A stretch of DNA of 53,894 bases from Sanguibacter keddieii (GTDB taxonomy: Bacteria > Actinomycetota > Actinomycetes > Actinomycetales > Actinomycetaceae). The translations under genes were made by a program, and so were the position numbers. The DNA lies in the NCBI RefSeq assembly GCF_001064145.1, contig NZ_JVOJ01000020.1:1-53894 (forward strand). Direction: 5' to 3'. Under the pieces are notes generated by a model that was given only the letters and a program-made list of their open reading frames with translations, did not search any database and had not been told where the DNA came from. Positions within the stretch are counted from its first letter, which is position 1, and each line of letters opens with the position of its first letter. This document shows, one piece after another, positions 26,201 through 35,537 of the stretch.

Positions 26201-26307
26201 TTCGCATGCAATTCCCCCACGAACCTTTCGAATCTTGAAATAAGATCGTTGGAATTGCAACGTTTTCAGGCTTCGTTGAAACTTCACCCAATCGAATTGC
26301 ATGCGAG
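26201..26307. repeat. 107-bp terminal-inverted-repeat element, copy 2
   Basis: TCGCATGCAATTC on the left (26202-26214) is complementary to GAATTGCATGCGA on the right (26294-26306). Length and ends match the element at 154-261, while the interior has diverged. Confidence 0.65.
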
Positions 26308-26350
26308 TTTTCTGGGTAGCGGGTTTGTAGCTGCGCGCGGCGTGGTTGTC

Positions 26351-26639
26351 TGAAACCGGTGACGCCTTTGCTCGTGGCTACTTGCGTCGGGTTGGAACCC
26401 TTGTCGCCTTTGCGGGCCGGTGAGGTGGGCAAGTTGAAACCGCCATCGCCTTTGCTCGCGCAGGCCGAGCCTCAACTGAAACCGCCATCGCCTTTGCGGG
26501 TGAGAAATGGGTGTTTTCGGTGTGTTTTTCGGTTGCAGAGGTGTCACCGGTTTCAACGGTTGCTGTTGAGGGGCGAGCAGTGGTGATGGCGGTTTCACGG
26601 TGTCCTGCATCAGTGGTCGCAGTGGTGTTGTCGGTTTCA
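26351..26639. repeat. 42-bp-period palindromic array, copy 2
   Basis: Four forward 21-bp units start at 26351, 26393, 26435 and 26477. A 37-bp centre (26498-26534) follows, then three inverted units ending at 26555, 26597 and 26639. All steps within an arm are exactly 42 bp. The centre matches that of copy 1 at 32 of 37 positions. Inverted units share the form TGAAACC...CACCACTGC. There is one more unit in each arm than in copy 1. Confidence 0.88.
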
Positions 26640-26873
26640 ATGTCGCCACGTGGCTATGTCCTGTGGGCGAAATAGTTCGCCCTGCGCGGCCCGATGTGGG
26701 TGCGTGCGCGAAATAGTTCACCCAGCGCGCTCAAAATGGCCCGAAAGAGACGATTTGTGGTGTGCTGGGCGCGTTGCCCTGAAGCTCAGCCAGGCCCCGC
26801 CGCCGCCCACCGGCACCGCGGTCTGGCCTTGTGGTCCGTCCAGTGCCTTACGGACCAGCAACAGTGGGGGTTT

Positions 26874-27055
26874 TGCAGCATTAGAGGCTGGCTGTCGGCG
26901 TGTCGCCGGCGTGTCGTGGTTCTAATGGCGCCATTTCCCCCGTTTGGTGGCGGTGACGTCGCGGTTTGAGGCGGTGTGGTGCCCAAAGTGCAGACCACCT
27001 CGGCGAAAAACGGTGAAAACGGGGTGTTGTGGTTGAGGTGGTCTGCGTTTTGGGC
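26874..27055. repeat. Conserved intergenic block with 21-bp inverted arms, copy 2
   Basis: The arms GCCCAAAGTGCAGACCACCT plus C (26981-27001) and its near-complement (27035-27055) start 54 bp apart, exactly as in copy 1 at 794-868. Confidence 0.7.
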
Positions 27056-27366
27056 GCAGTGGTGTCAGTCGTGGTGGCCGTGCTGGCAGCCGGGCCCCTC
27101 TGCTGGCAGCATGAACCCTTCCATGCGCAGCTAAACCCCATTGGTGGCATGGTGGGCAGCCCGCCCAGGCCACCACCTATCGGGTTAACGTGCGCATGAA
27201 AGGGCCCGCGTGCGCAGGATGCGTTCACAGAAACAGAAACAAAAGAGGGCCTGACGGCTCACAGGCGCCCCGACGCTCCCCATGCCTCCTCGGATACGAC
27301 GCAGGCGGAACCCCGAAGGGTCCCGCCTCTCGTTGCGTGCGGTGGCCGCGCCGGGCGGCGGGTATG

Positions 27367-27408
27367 TGAAAGTGGCCGCGCAGACGCAAGTCCGCGCGGC
27401 CACTTTCA
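27367..27408 (-). terminator. Terminator of ppa
   Basis: A perfect 15-bp inverted repeat (TGAAAGTGGCCGCGC and its complement) with a 12-nt loop, 10 bases past the ppa stop. Confidence 0.7.
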
Positions 27409-27418
27409 AGCAGTGAGC

Positions 27419-27913
27419 TCAGTGCTCGCCCTCGTGCTCCTTCAGGCGCTCGTAGGAGCGGCGAATCTCGGCCTCGGCTTCTTCGCGGCCGACCCAGTGC
27501 GCGCCCTCGACGCTCTTGCCGGGCTCGAGGTCCTTGTAGACCTCGAAGAAATGCTGGATTTCCAGGCGGTGGAACTCCGACACGTCGTCGATCTCGGTAC
27601 GCCACGAGGCGCGCTGGTCCGAGGCGGGGACGCACAGGACCTTGTCGTCGCCGCCCTTCTCGTCGCGCATGCGGAACATGCCGAGCGCGCGGCAGCGGAT
27701 CACGCAGCCAGGGAAGGTGGGCTCTTCGAGGAGGACGAGGGCGTCCAGCGGGTCGCCGTCCTCACCCAGGGTGTCGTCGATGAAACCGTAGTCATCCGGG
27801 TAACGAGTGGATGTGAAAAGCATGCGATCCAGGCGGATGCGACCCGTCTCGTGGTCGATCTCGTACTTGTTTCGGTTCCCCTTGGGGATCTCGATGGTCA
27901 CGTCAAATTCCAT
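27419..27913 (-). CDS. ppa: Inorganic pyrophosphatase, family I
   Basis: This 164-residue soluble family I pyrophosphatase hydrolyses PPi to drive biosynthesis. It starts [18 protein letters not shown], with the substrate-binding Lys/Arg segment. The metal-binding signature follows in [11 protein letters not shown] (Asp52, Asp54 and Asp57) and the late KDLEPGK segment is present. ATG 27913 is the natural start. The same frame stays open far upstream only because it runs antisense to dacB. It is divergent from dacB with about 100 bp between, which must hold both promoters. Confidence 0.93.
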   Translation of the reverse strand: MEFDVTIEIPKGNRNKYEIDHETGRIRLDRMLFTSTRYPDDYGFIDDTLGEDGDPLDALVLLEEPTFPGCVIRCRALGMFRMRDEKGGDDKVLCVPASDQRASWRTEIDDVSEFHRLEIQHFFEVYKDLEPGKSVEGAHWVGREEAEAEIRRSYERLKEHEGEH

Positions 27914-28015
27914 GGCCGCGCCTTCCGCTTCAGCCCCGAAACTCGGGGGTCCAGTTGGTTGTGTCGGCGCATGGACGGGTACTGTAGGTACCGAAGTAAC
28001 CACGAAGGGACATCC

Positions 28016-29371
28016 ATGCATCGCACGTCTATGGGGGCAATTGTAAGCGCTAGCGCCGCGCTCGTGGCGACGGCGGCGCTGGTGGGTGCCGGTTGTTCGA
28101 CGCAGACGGCCACTCCGGCGGACGCTCCCACTGCCTCGACGCTTGAACCCGCAACGATTTCCGGTAACGCAAAGGGTACCGGGAACCCGGTTTCTGCCGA
28201 GGACGTCCAGGCGCTGTGGGCGCCGGTCGAGGCAGCCGCGGCTGAGGGCGGGTACACGGCGTGGGGGACGGTCGTGGACGCGCAGACCGGAGAGGTCCTC
28301 CTGGATGCGGCCGCCGCCACCCCTCACACGCCCGCCTCGACGACGAAGACCCTCGCGGCTTTCACCGCGCTGCACCACCTGGATCCGACGGCGACGCTGA
28401 CGACCAGCGCGCTTCTGGGTGCCGACAACCAGACCCTCTACCTGGATTCGGAGGGTGACCTGCTCCTGGGGATCGGCACCTCCGACGAGGTCGAGGTCTC
28501 GGGCCGCGCGGGCCTGCAGACTCTCGCGAAGGACACGGCCGCGGCCCTGACGCAGCGCGGCATCACCTCTGTGACCCTGAACTGGCGCGGCACTCTCTTC
28601 GAGGGCGCCTCGCACCTGTCCTCGTGGGACGCGCAGGAGGTCGGCTCCTACGAGGGCCACGTCGGCCCCATGGCGATTGACGCCGGACGCACCTACGAGG
28701 GTGCCAACTCTTTCTACGCGGACGCGCCGGGCCGCGTCGCCGAGGTCTTCTCGCAGGCCCTCGGCGCGGAGGGGATCTCCGCGACCCTCGGCGAGGCCGG
28801 GGATGCCCCCGCGGGAGCGGGAGCCGTCGCCTCGGTGAGCTCGGCGACGATGGGGGAGCAGCTGCGTTGGATGCTCGCGCACTCGGATAACACTCTCGCC
28901 GATCAGTACTGCCGTTTCGCCGCGCGCGCGGCGGGTGCCCCCGCCACCTACGAGGGTGCGACCGAGACGGTGCGCAAGACCCTGACCGAGGCCGGCGTCC
29001 CCACGGAGGGCCTGACCCTCGAAGACTGCTCGGGCCTGTCGAGCAACGACAAGATCAGTGCGAACACCCTCGTCGGCGTCCTGAAGGCCTCGTACGAGGG
29101 CACGGGCACCGAGGCGGACACGATGCGCCTCCTGCCGTGGGCGGGCCTGGTCGGCACGCTCTCCCAGCGTATGACCGAGGAGCCCGCGGCCGGAAACGTG
29201 CAGGCCAAGACGGGTTCCCTCCAGGAGGTCACCGCCCTGTCCGGGTCCGTCATGACAAAGAGCGGGCGCGTCCTCCTCGTGTCGATCGGCCACGACAACG
29301 TCACCGAGGGTGCCTACGCCACGCGCGGCCACCTGGACGCCTTCGAGGAAGGTCTGGCCGGGCTAGACTGA
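28016..29371 (+). CDS. dacB: D-alanyl-D-alanine carboxypeptidase/endopeptidase (PBP4 family, S13)
   Basis: This 451-residue exported penicillin-binding protein trims peptidoglycan stem peptides. ATG 28016 follows GAAGGGA. The N-terminus is a signal peptide with a lipobox-like VGAGC. All three active-site motifs are present: SxxK at Ser108-Lys111 (STTK), SxN at Ser290-Asn292 (SDN) and KTG at Lys398-Gly400. The insertion between SxxK and SxN is typical of PBP4. It heads the series dacB - DUF2342 - tilS - hpt - ftsH - fol genes, an order common in actinobacteria. Confidence 0.92.
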   Translation: MHRTSMGAIVSASAALVATAALVGAGCSTQTATPADAPTASTLEPATISGNAKGTGNPVSAEDVQALWAPVEAAAAEGGYTAWGTVVDAQTGEVLLDAAAATPHTPASTTKTLAAFTALHHLDPTATLTTSALLGADNQTLYLDSEGDLLLGIGTSDEVEVSGRAGLQTLAKDTAAALTQRGITSVTLNWRGTLFEGASHLSSWDAQEVGSYEGHVGPMAIDAGRTYEGANSFYADAPGRVAEVFSQALGAEGISATLGEAGDAPAGAGAVASVSSATMGEQLRWMLAHSDNTLADQYCRFAARAAGAPATYEGATETVRKTLTEAGVPTEGLTLEDCSGLSSNDKISANTLVGVLKASYEGTGTEADTMRLLPWAGLVGTLSQRMTEEPAAGNVQAKTGSLQEVTALSGSVMTKSGRVLLVSIGHDNVTEGAYATRGHLDAFEEGLAGLD

Positions 29372-29375
29372 GGCC

Positions 29376-30218
29376 ATGGATATGCCGTTTGGCCCGCGCA
29401 ACGTCGCGGGAGTTCTCGCCTCGTTGTCCTACGCGGGCCCCTCGGCCTCTCGCGTGGGTGCCTCCGCCGTCGTGGCGCGTCTGCGCCGCTCGGTCGCCTG
29501 GTCGGATCGCCGGCTCGCCGAGCTGTCGACCCTGCCCGAGGCTTCTGAGAAGGTGGCCGGATCCCCGACCCTCGTCGTCGACCGACGAGGCCTGATCCGC
29601 TCGGTTGGATCGCTCCTGGAGAGCTTCGAGGATGCGCGTACGCCCAAGGTTCTGGCCGCCGAGGCCGTCATCCTGCGCGCCCTGGCCAAGGATGCGACGG
29701 GCATCTGGGACGTGCGCTCGGGCAGCCGGATCCTCGTGGCCCCCAACGTGCTCGCGGACGCGCAGCGCTACGCCCTGGATCAGACAGACTGGTGCCGCTG
29801 GGTGTCCCTGTGTACGGGACTGCGCGGCGTCCACCTCACCTACGCCCCTCACCTCGTCCCCTATATCGCCGACCTGATGCGCTCGCTGCCCGAACGCAGC
29901 GACGAGCTCGTGCGCGTTGTCCTGCTCCTGGACGCCCTGCCCACCGCGGAGATGGAGGTTCTCACGCCCCGCGACCTGCCCTCGATCCAGTGGCTGCGCA
30001 CGCACCGCGCCCACGCGGGCGGCGTCGCTCTCGTGCGCGCATGCGCGGCGGCCGGCATGCCCCTGGCCGGGGTCGAGGCCCTGCAGGCGCAGACCGAAGG
30101 ATTTGCGCGCACCGTCGTACGCGAGGGCGCGATTGCGGAGCTTCTGTCGAGCGTCGATGCCCTGCCGAGCGCCCGCGAGTACGCGGAGCCGACAGCGTGG
30201 CTGGCGCGTGTGCGCTGA
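29376..30218 (+). CDS. Degenerate zinc-metalloprotease-like protein (DUF2342 relative)
   Basis: This 280-residue protein occupies the place, between dacB and tilS, where actinobacteria usually carry a DUF2342 zinc-dependent metalloprotease. The sequence LVAPNVLADAQRY...WVSL fits that family up to the active site. Where the family has HExxH (typically WVCLHEVTHR), this protein has CTGLR (Cys146-Arg150). Both zinc histidines and the catalytic Glu are therefore absent. It is also shorter than usual. Reading frame and codon use are intact, so it is probably an expressed non-enzymatic homologue rather than debris. It starts only four bases after dacB. Family assignment rests on position and the local alignment by eye. 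Confidence 0.7.
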   Translation: MDMPFGPRNVAGVLASLSYAGPSASRVGASAVVARLRRSVAWSDRRLAELSTLPEASEKVAGSPTLVVDRRGLIRSVGSLLESFEDARTPKVLAAEAVILRALAKDATGIWDVRSGSRILVAPNVLADAQRYALDQTDWCRWVSLCTGLRGVHLTYAPHLVPYIADLMRSLPERSDELVRVVLLLDALPTAEMEVLTPRDLPSIQWLRTHRAHAGGVALVRACAAAGMPLAGVEALQAQTEGFARTVVREGAIAELLSSVDALPSAREYAEPTAWLARVR

Positions 30219-31317
30219 CGCCTCGAGCCGCGTGGGTGCGAACCCGCGCGGCCCCCTGCGCGCCTGCTCCCTGGCGGTGCGCGACCACTTGACCTCCTTC
30301 ATCGACGAGGCCGGGGCCCCTCCCGCTCTCATCGTCGGCCTGTCGGGAGGCGCGGATTCGCTGGCGCTGGCGCTGACGACGATTGACGTGGCCGCGCGCG
30401 CGGGAATCCCCGTTGTGACGGTGACCGTCGACCACGGGCTGCGCGCGGGCAGCGGCGAGGAGGCTCGCCGCGTCGCGGACCTGGCGACCTCCCTGGGGGC
30501 GCGCGGCGTCGTTGAGACCGTGGCGGTGGACGGCCCGGGAGGGCCCGAAGGCGCGGCCCGCGACGCCCGCCGAGCCGCCCTGCGAGCGGTCGCCCAGCGT
30601 GAAGGTGCCCCGATCCTCCTCGGCCACACGATGGACGACCAGGCTGAGACGGTCCTCCTGCGCCTCGCGCGCGGATCTGGCCCCTCGTCCCTGCGGGCCA
30701 TCGCCCCCATCTCGCGCGACGATGACGGGGTGACGTGGCTGCGCCCCCTCCTCGGGCTGCGGCGAGCGGACACGGAGGCGGCCTGCGCCCAGGCGGGCCT
30801 CACCCCGGTTGAGGACCCGACCAACGACATCGACGGGCCGTGGCGGGCCGCCGACGGCAGTCCGCTGCGCCGCTCGGCCCTGCGCCACCGGGCGATCCCC
30901 GCCCTGGCCTCGGCCCTGGGGGTGGACCCGGTTCCCGCGCTGGCCCGCACGGCCGCCCTGTGCGCGGCCGACGACGACGCCCTCGCACAGTGGGCGCGCG
31001 CGCTCGCGGACTCGGCGACGCTGGGGGAGGGGTATGACTCCGAGAAGGCGCGCCCGTCCCTGGCGGTGTCTGACCTGCTGGGCGCCCCCCGCGCGGTGCG
31101 CACCCGGGCGCTGCGCGACGCCGCCCGCGCCGCCGGAATCCGCGCGTTGTCCAGTGCTCACGTGGACGCCCTCGACGACCTCGTGGTCGCGTGGCGAGGC
31201 CAGGGACCCATCGACCTGCCCGGAGGCACCGCCTCGCGCGTTGGACGCGGGGCGAACGCGCGTATCTCTTTCGTCGCGCGCGAAGTAGGCGACCCGACGG
31301 CACCAGACCCCACCTAA
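30208..31317 (+). CDS. tilS: tRNA(Ile)-lysidine synthase
   Basis: TilS converts the wobble C34 of the CAU-anticodon isoleucine tRNA to lysidine. The PP-loop ATP site is SGGADS near residue 46 (VGLSGGADSLALAL), followed by VDHGLRAGS and LLGHTMDDQAETVLLRLARG, both hallmark segments, and RRADTEA...EDPTND. GTG 30208 overlaps the previous gene by 11 bases. GTG 30232 is an equally possible start and neither has a clear ribosome site, which fits translational coupling. 369 residues is within the range for the short, actinobacterial type. Confidence 0.92.
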   Translation: MCADASSRVGANPRGPLRACSLAVRDHLTSFIDEAGAPPALIVGLSGGADSLALALTTIDVAARAGIPVVTVTVDHGLRAGSGEEARRVADLATSLGARGVVETVAVDGPGGPEGAARDARRAALRAVAQREGAPILLGHTMDDQAETVLLRLARGSGPSSLRAIAPISRDDDGVTWLRPLLGLRRADTEAACAQAGLTPVEDPTNDIDGPWRAADGSPLRRSALRHRAIPALASALGVDPVPALARTAALCAADDDALAQWARALADSATLGEGYDSEKARPSLAVSDLLGAPRAVRTRALRDAARAAGIRALSSAHVDALDDLVVAWRGQGPIDLPGGTASRVGRGANARISFVAREVGDPTAPDPT

Positions 31318-31489
31318 ACGGCGGGAATGCGCCGCGACAGAACCCACCGGAGCGGCCCGGCACTGACTGCGCGATCACAGGATGTTGCGCTGACAGTGAG
31401 AATCTCGTCCTCCCTGGAACAGGCGAGCGTTTGTGTGGCACGCTTATAGTGGAATCGCTCGCGTAGCATCGATACGAAAAGAGGACACG

Positions 31490-32044
31490 GTGGACGCCAC
31501 CGATATGGGTAACGACCTGAAAGAAATCCTGGTCACCGCCGAGGATATGGACCGTCGGCTCGGCGAAATGGCCGAGCAGATCGACCGCGACTACGCGGGC
31601 GAAGATCTGCTGATCGTCGGCGTCCTGCGTGGTGCCATCATGGTCATGGCGGACCTGTCCCGCAAGCTGCGCACCCCCCTCGAGATGGACTGGATGGCCG
31701 TGTCCTCCTACGGATCCGGCACCAAGACCTCGGGCGTCGTGCGCATCCTAAAGGACCTCGACCAGGACGTGGCCGGACGCCACGTGCTCATCGTCGAGGA
31801 CATCATCGACTCCGGCCTGACCCTGTCCTGGCTGCAGGCGAACCTGCTCGGACGAGGCGCCGCCTCCGTCAAGATCGCGACCGCCCTGCGCAAGCCGGAG
31901 GCCGCCAAGGTCGACGTGGACGTTGCCTACGTGGGCTTTGACATCCCCGACGAGTTCGTCGTCGGTTATGGCCTGGATTACGCGGAAAAGTACCGTAATT
32001 TGCCTTTCGTCGGCACGCTGCAGCCGCACGTCTACAACAACTAA
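31490..32044 (+). CDS. hpt: Hypoxanthine phosphoribosyltransferase
   Basis: This 184-residue purine salvage enzyme makes IMP/GMP from hypoxanthine/guanine and PRPP. The PRPP-binding motif is VLIVEDIIDSGLTL. GVLRGAIMVMADL and SSYGSGTKTSG are the other family segments, and the end VGYGLDYAEKYRNLPFVG is typical. GTG 31490 has AGAGG at a good distance; ATG 31505 is an alternative. A 170-base gap follows tilS, with TATAGT (31445-31450) as a possible -10, so hpt may have its own promoter. Confidence 0.93.
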   Translation: MDATDMGNDLKEILVTAEDMDRRLGEMAEQIDRDYAGEDLLIVGVLRGAIMVMADLSRKLRTPLEMDWMAVSSYGSGTKTSGVVRILKDLDQDVAGRHVLIVEDIIDSGLTLSWLQANLLGRGAASVKIATALRKPEAAKVDVDVAYVGFDIPDEFVVGYGLDYAEKYRNLPFVGTLQPHVYNN

Positions 32045-32069
32045 GAAAGCCTACCTGTAAGGGACCCAC

Positions 32070-34106
32070 GTGAACGAGAAGATCAAGAACAAACGCCCCA
32101 GCCTGGGCTGGGTGATGGTTCCGCTCATCATGCTGCTCGCCGGCGGCTGGTTCATGTGGGGCTTCTTCAGCCCTCGCGCCGTGACGACCTCCGAGGGCCT
32201 CGCGCTCATCTCGGGTGACACGGTCGAGCAGGTGGTCCTCAACGAGGGCACCCAGCAGGTGAACCTGACGCTGACGGACAACTACGTCCACCAGAGCACC
32301 GGCGGCGACGATAAGACCGTTGATCTGGGCAAGAACGTCTACTTCACGTACTCCTACGTGCAGACCAAGGACATCCTCGACACGGTGGCCGACAAGGCTC
32401 CCGCGAAGGGCTGGAACGCGGTGCGTCCCCAGTCCGGCATCCTGGGCGGCGTCGTCCAGCTGCTGATCTCGCTGGTGATCCTAGGCGGCGCGTTCTACTT
32501 CATCATGCGCTCCATGTCGGGCTCGCGGATGATGGGCGGCTTCACGCAGTCTCGCGCCAAGGAATTCAACCAGGAACGCCCGGACGTCACCTTCGCGGAC
32601 GTCGCCGGTGAGGACGAGGCCGTGGAGGAGCTCGAGGAGATCCGCGAGTTCCTGGCCTCCCCGGACAAGTTCCACAAGGTGGGTGCGCGCATCCCGCGCG
32701 GCGTCCTGCTCTACGGTCCTCCCGGAACGGGTAAGACCCTGCTTGCCAAGGCGGTTGCCGGCGAGGCGAACGCCCCGTTCTTCTCGATCTCCGGTTCGGA
32801 GTTCATGGAGCTGTACGTCGGCGTGGGCGCCTCGCGCGTGCGCGAGCTTTTCGAGCGCGCGAAGAAGAACGCGCCGGCCATCATCTTCGTCGACGAGATC
32901 GACGCCGTGGGTCGCCACCGCGGCAGCGGCATCGGCGGCGGCAACGACGAGCGCGAGCAGACGCTCAACCAGCTCCTCGTGGAGATGGACGGCTTCGATG
33001 AGCGCGCCAACATCATCCTGATTGCGGCGACCAACCGCCCCGACATTCTCGATCCGGCGCTGCTGCGCCCGGGACGTTTCGACCGCCAGATCGCCGTCGA
33101 GGCCCCCGACCTGAAGGGCCGCGAGGCCATCTTGAAGGTCCACGCGCAGGGCAAGCCGCTCACCGCGCAGGTGGACCTGCGTCAGATTGCCAAGCGCACA
33201 CCCGGCTTCACGGGCGCGGACCTGGCGAACGTCCTCAACGAGGCAGCGCTGCTCACCGCGCGTTCCGACATGCAGTTCATCGATGAGCGCGCCATCGACG
33301 AGGCCATCGACCGCGTGATCGCGGGCCCGCAGAAGCGTACCCGCGTCATGAACGACCACGATAAGGCCGTGACCGCGTACCACGAGGCCGGCCATGCCCT
33401 GGCCGCCGCCGCCCTGAACTACACGGATCCGGTCACGAAGGTGACGATCCTACCGCGCGGCCGCGCGCTGGGCTACACGATGGTCATGCCCACCGAGGAC
33501 CGCTTCAACAAGACCCGCAACCAGCTCCTCGACGACCTGGTCTACGGCATGGGTGGTCGCGTCGCCGAAGAGATCGTGTTCCGCGATCCGTCGACGGGCC
33601 CCGCGAACGACATCCAGCAGGCCACGAAGACGGCCCGCGCGATGGTCACCGACTACGGCATGAGTGACCGCATCGGCATGGTGAAGCTGGGCGACGCCGA
33701 CACCGAGGCTTTCGGCCACGGGTCCGGCGAGGCTCCACGTTCCTTCTCCGATGAGACGGCCGCGATCATCGACGAGGAGGTGCGTCGCCTCCTCGACAAC
33801 GCGATGCGCGAGGCGTGGCGCATCCTGTCGGAAAACCGCGCGGTTCTGGACACCCTGGCCTCGCGCCTGCTCGAGGAGGAGACCCTCGACGAGGCGCAGC
33901 TGCGTGAGATTTTCCAGGACGTTATCAAGGCGCCCGAGCGCCCCGTGTGGAACTACCAGTCCGACGCGGCCGTTCCGGGCGTGGTTTTGGGCCACCCGGT
34001 CGGTATCAAGGCCGAGGACGAGTGGACGTCCGTTCCCGTGCAGGGAATCGACGTGTCGCCGATTGACGTCATCGACGCCTCGGGTGCGGAAGAGGAGCAG
34101 GAGTGA
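32070..34106 (+). CDS. ftsH: ATP-dependent zinc metalloprotease
   Basis: This 678-residue membrane AAA+ protease degrades misfolded and regulatory membrane proteins. It has two N-terminal membrane segments (about 13-33 and 126-147) around a small outer domain. The AAA domain has Walker A GPPGTGKT (216-223), Walker [12 protein letters not shown] and the second region of homology ending RPGRFDRQI. The protease site HEAGH is at 438-442. GTG 32070 follows AAGGGA. The C-terminal tail is acidic. It overlaps folE by four bases. Confidence 0.96.
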   Translation: MNEKIKNKRPSLGWVMVPLIMLLAGGWFMWGFFSPRAVTTSEGLALISGDTVEQVVLNEGTQQVNLTLTDNYVHQSTGGDDKTVDLGKNVYFTYSYVQTKDILDTVADKAPAKGWNAVRPQSGILGGVVQLLISLVILGGAFYFIMRSMSGSRMMGGFTQSRAKEFNQERPDVTFADVAGEDEAVEELEEIREFLASPDKFHKVGARIPRGVLLYGPPGTGKTLLAKAVAGEANAPFFSISGSEFMELYVGVGASRVRELFERAKKNAPAIIFVDEIDAVGRHRGSGIGGGNDEREQTLNQLLVEMDGFDERANIILIAATNRPDILDPALLRPGRFDRQIAVEAPDLKGREAILKVHAQGKPLTAQVDLRQIAKRTPGFTGADLANVLNEAALLTARSDMQFIDERAIDEAIDRVIAGPQKRTRVMNDHDKAVTAYHEAGHALAAAALNYTDPVTKVTILPRGRALGYTMVMPTEDRFNKTRNQLLDDLVYGMGGRVAEEIVFRDPSTGPANDIQQATKTARAMVTDYGMSDRIGMVKLGDADTEAFGHGSGEAPRSFSDETAAIIDEEVRRLLDNAMREAWRILSENRAVLDTLASRLLEEETLDEAQLREIFQDVIKAPERPVWNYQSDAAVPGVVLGHPVGIKAEDEWTSVPVQGIDVSPIDVIDASGAEEEQE

Positions 34107-34672
34107 CCTACGATCCGGCTGGCGTCGAGAAGGCGTCGCGCGACCTGCTCGTCGCAATCGGTGAGGACCCCGAGCGCGAGGGCCTGGTCGGCACGCCCGA
34201 CCGTATGGCGCGCGCGTGGCGCGAGATGTGCAAGGGCCTGACCGAGGACCCGCGCGAGCACCTGCGCACCCAGTTCCACGCGGGCACCGACGAGCTGGTC
34301 CTGGTCCGCGACATCACCTTCTTCTCGGTGTGCGAGCACCACCTGCTGCCCTTCTACGGCCGCGCCCACGTGGGTTACATTCCGCGTGGCGGCGTCGTGA
34401 CGGGCCTGTCCAAGCTGGCCCGCGTGGTCGAAGGCTACGCGCGCCGCCCCCAGGTCCAAGAGCGCTTGACCGCCCAGGTCGCCGATGCGATCGACGAGAT
34501 CCTCAGCCCCCAGGGCGTCATCGTCGTTATCGAGGCCGAGCACATGTGCATGTCGATGCGCGGCATCTCCAAGCCGGGCTCCTCGACCGTGACCAGCGCG
34601 CTGCGCGGCATCATGAGCGACGGCGCGACCCGCGCCGAGATGATGGCCCTCGTTCTGTCCGGGAGCCGATGA
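34103..34672 (+). CDS. folE: GTP cyclohydrolase I
   Basis: This 189-residue enzyme catalyses the first step of folate synthesis, from GTP to dihydroneopterin triphosphate. Zinc ligands lie in [12 protein letters not shown] (Cys77, with the His80 region) and in [29 protein letters not shown] is a further hallmark. The GTG start overlaps the ftsH stop as GTGA. First of three adjacent folate genes. Confidence 0.95.
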   Translation: MTYDPAGVEKASRDLLVAIGEDPEREGLVGTPDRMARAWREMCKGLTEDPREHLRTQFHAGTDELVLVRDITFFSVCEHHLLPFYGRAHVGYIPRGGVVTGLSKLARVVEGYARRPQVQERLTAQVADAIDEILSPQGVIVVIEAEHMCMSMRGISKPGSSTVTSALRGIMSDGATRAEMMALVLSGSR

Positions 34673-34673
34673 C

Positions 34674-35537
34674 GTGAGTGCCCTGCCCCTGCCCGCCGCC
34701 CCGGCCTCGTCCCCGGTCCCACCCCTGGCGCTGCCCGGTGGCCTGAGCCTGCCTGTCGGTCGGACAGCGATCATGGGCATCCTCAACGTCACCCCCGATT
34801 CTTTCTCGGACGGGGGACGTTACACGGACGTCGTGGCCGCGCTGCGCCACGCGCGCGAGATGGTGGCCGCCGGCGCGGACCTCATCGACGTGGGTGGGGA
34901 GTCGACTCGCCCGAACTCGACGCGCATCGGAGCGGACGAGGAGTGGGCGCGCATCGGCGCGGTTGTCGAGTCCCTGGCCGCCGACGGCGTCATCGTGTCG
35001 GTGGATACGCTGCACGCGTCGACGGCCCGCGAGGCCGCGCGCGCGGGTGCGGCGATTATCAACGATGTGAGCGGCGGGCGCTGGGATCCCGAGATGAACG
35101 CGGCAGTCGCGCAGTCGGGCTGCGCGTACGTCGTCCAGCACTACCGCGCGCTGCCGGGCATGCCGGGGGAGCATTTCGACTACGGGGACGACCTCGTGGG
35201 CACGCTCATCGAGCGCGTGGGGTCCCAGGTTCAAGACGCTATTGATGCTGGTGTGACAGCTGATAAAATTGTGGTAGACCCGGGCCTCGGCTTCTCGCTC
35301 ACGGGCGACCAGTGCTGGCAGATCCTGCGCGAACTGCCGCGCTTCGCGCAGGGCGGATACCCCGTCCTCGTCGGTGCGTCTCGCAAGCGTTTCGTCAAGG
35401 CCCTCGAGGGCGACGTGGACGCGAACAGCGCGGACATTGCCGCCTACTGCGCGGCAGCTGGCGCGTGGGCCGTGCGGGTCCACGACGTAGCAGCCACCGT
35501 GGCGGCCATCGCCCGAAAGGAGAACGACGTTGACTAA
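34674..35537 (+). CDS. folP: Dihydropteroate synthase
   Basis: This 287-residue target of sulfonamides condenses pterin pyrophosphate with p-aminobenzoate. Signatures are MGILNVTPDSFSDGG, DLIDVGGESTRP, IINDVSGG, DPGLGF and late GASRKRF. The GTG start lies one base after the folE stop. The first 25 residues are Pro/Ala-rich and carry one copy of the dispersed 14-mer (34698-34711). It overlaps folBK by eight bases. Confidence 0.95.
   Translation: MSALPLPAAPASSPVPPLALPGGLSLPVGRTAIMGILNVTPDSFSDGGRYTDVVAALRHAREMVAAGADLIDVGGESTRPNSTRIGADEEWARIGAVVESLAADGVIVSVDTLHASTAREAARAGAAIINDVSGGRWDPEMNAAVAQSGCAYVVQHYRALPGMPGEHFDYGDDLVGTLIERVGSQVQDAIDAGVTADKIVVDPGLGFSLTGDQCWQILRELPRFAQGGYPVLVGASRKRFVKALEGDVDANSADIAAYCAAAGAWAVRVHDVAATVAAIARKENDVD

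Larger units (their letters stand above)
26074..27210. repeat. Composite intergenic repeat locus 2
   Basis: This gene-free stretch repeats the modules of 61-998 in nearly the same order. It has a GC-rich segment (26074-26138, again at 26764-26828), an inverted-repeat element (26201-26307), a 42-bp-period array (26351-26639), a GGGCGAA-ATAG-TTCGCCC hairpin (26665-26682) with a variant soon after, a conserved block (26874-27055) and the GGGTTAAC block (27182-27210). The two 65-bp GC-rich copies differ at about five positions, and each can form a GCTGGGC/GCCCAGC hairpin. No protein is predicted with confidence anywhere in 26060-27418. Confidence 0.8.

Noticed and set aside
26284-26721. Proteins rich in LKPPSPL or QRRWRFQ on both strands
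   Set aside because: They are the 42-bp DNA repeat read in frame. The same happens on both strands, with no ribosome site and no sensible fold.
27914-29332. Long N-terminal extension of ppa
   Set aside because: The extension is antisense to dacB. The family start [10 protein letters not shown] lies at 27913.
29805-29830. HExxH zinc site in the gene between dacB and tilS
   Set aside because: The aligned residues read CTGLR and no HExxH occurs elsewhere in the protein.
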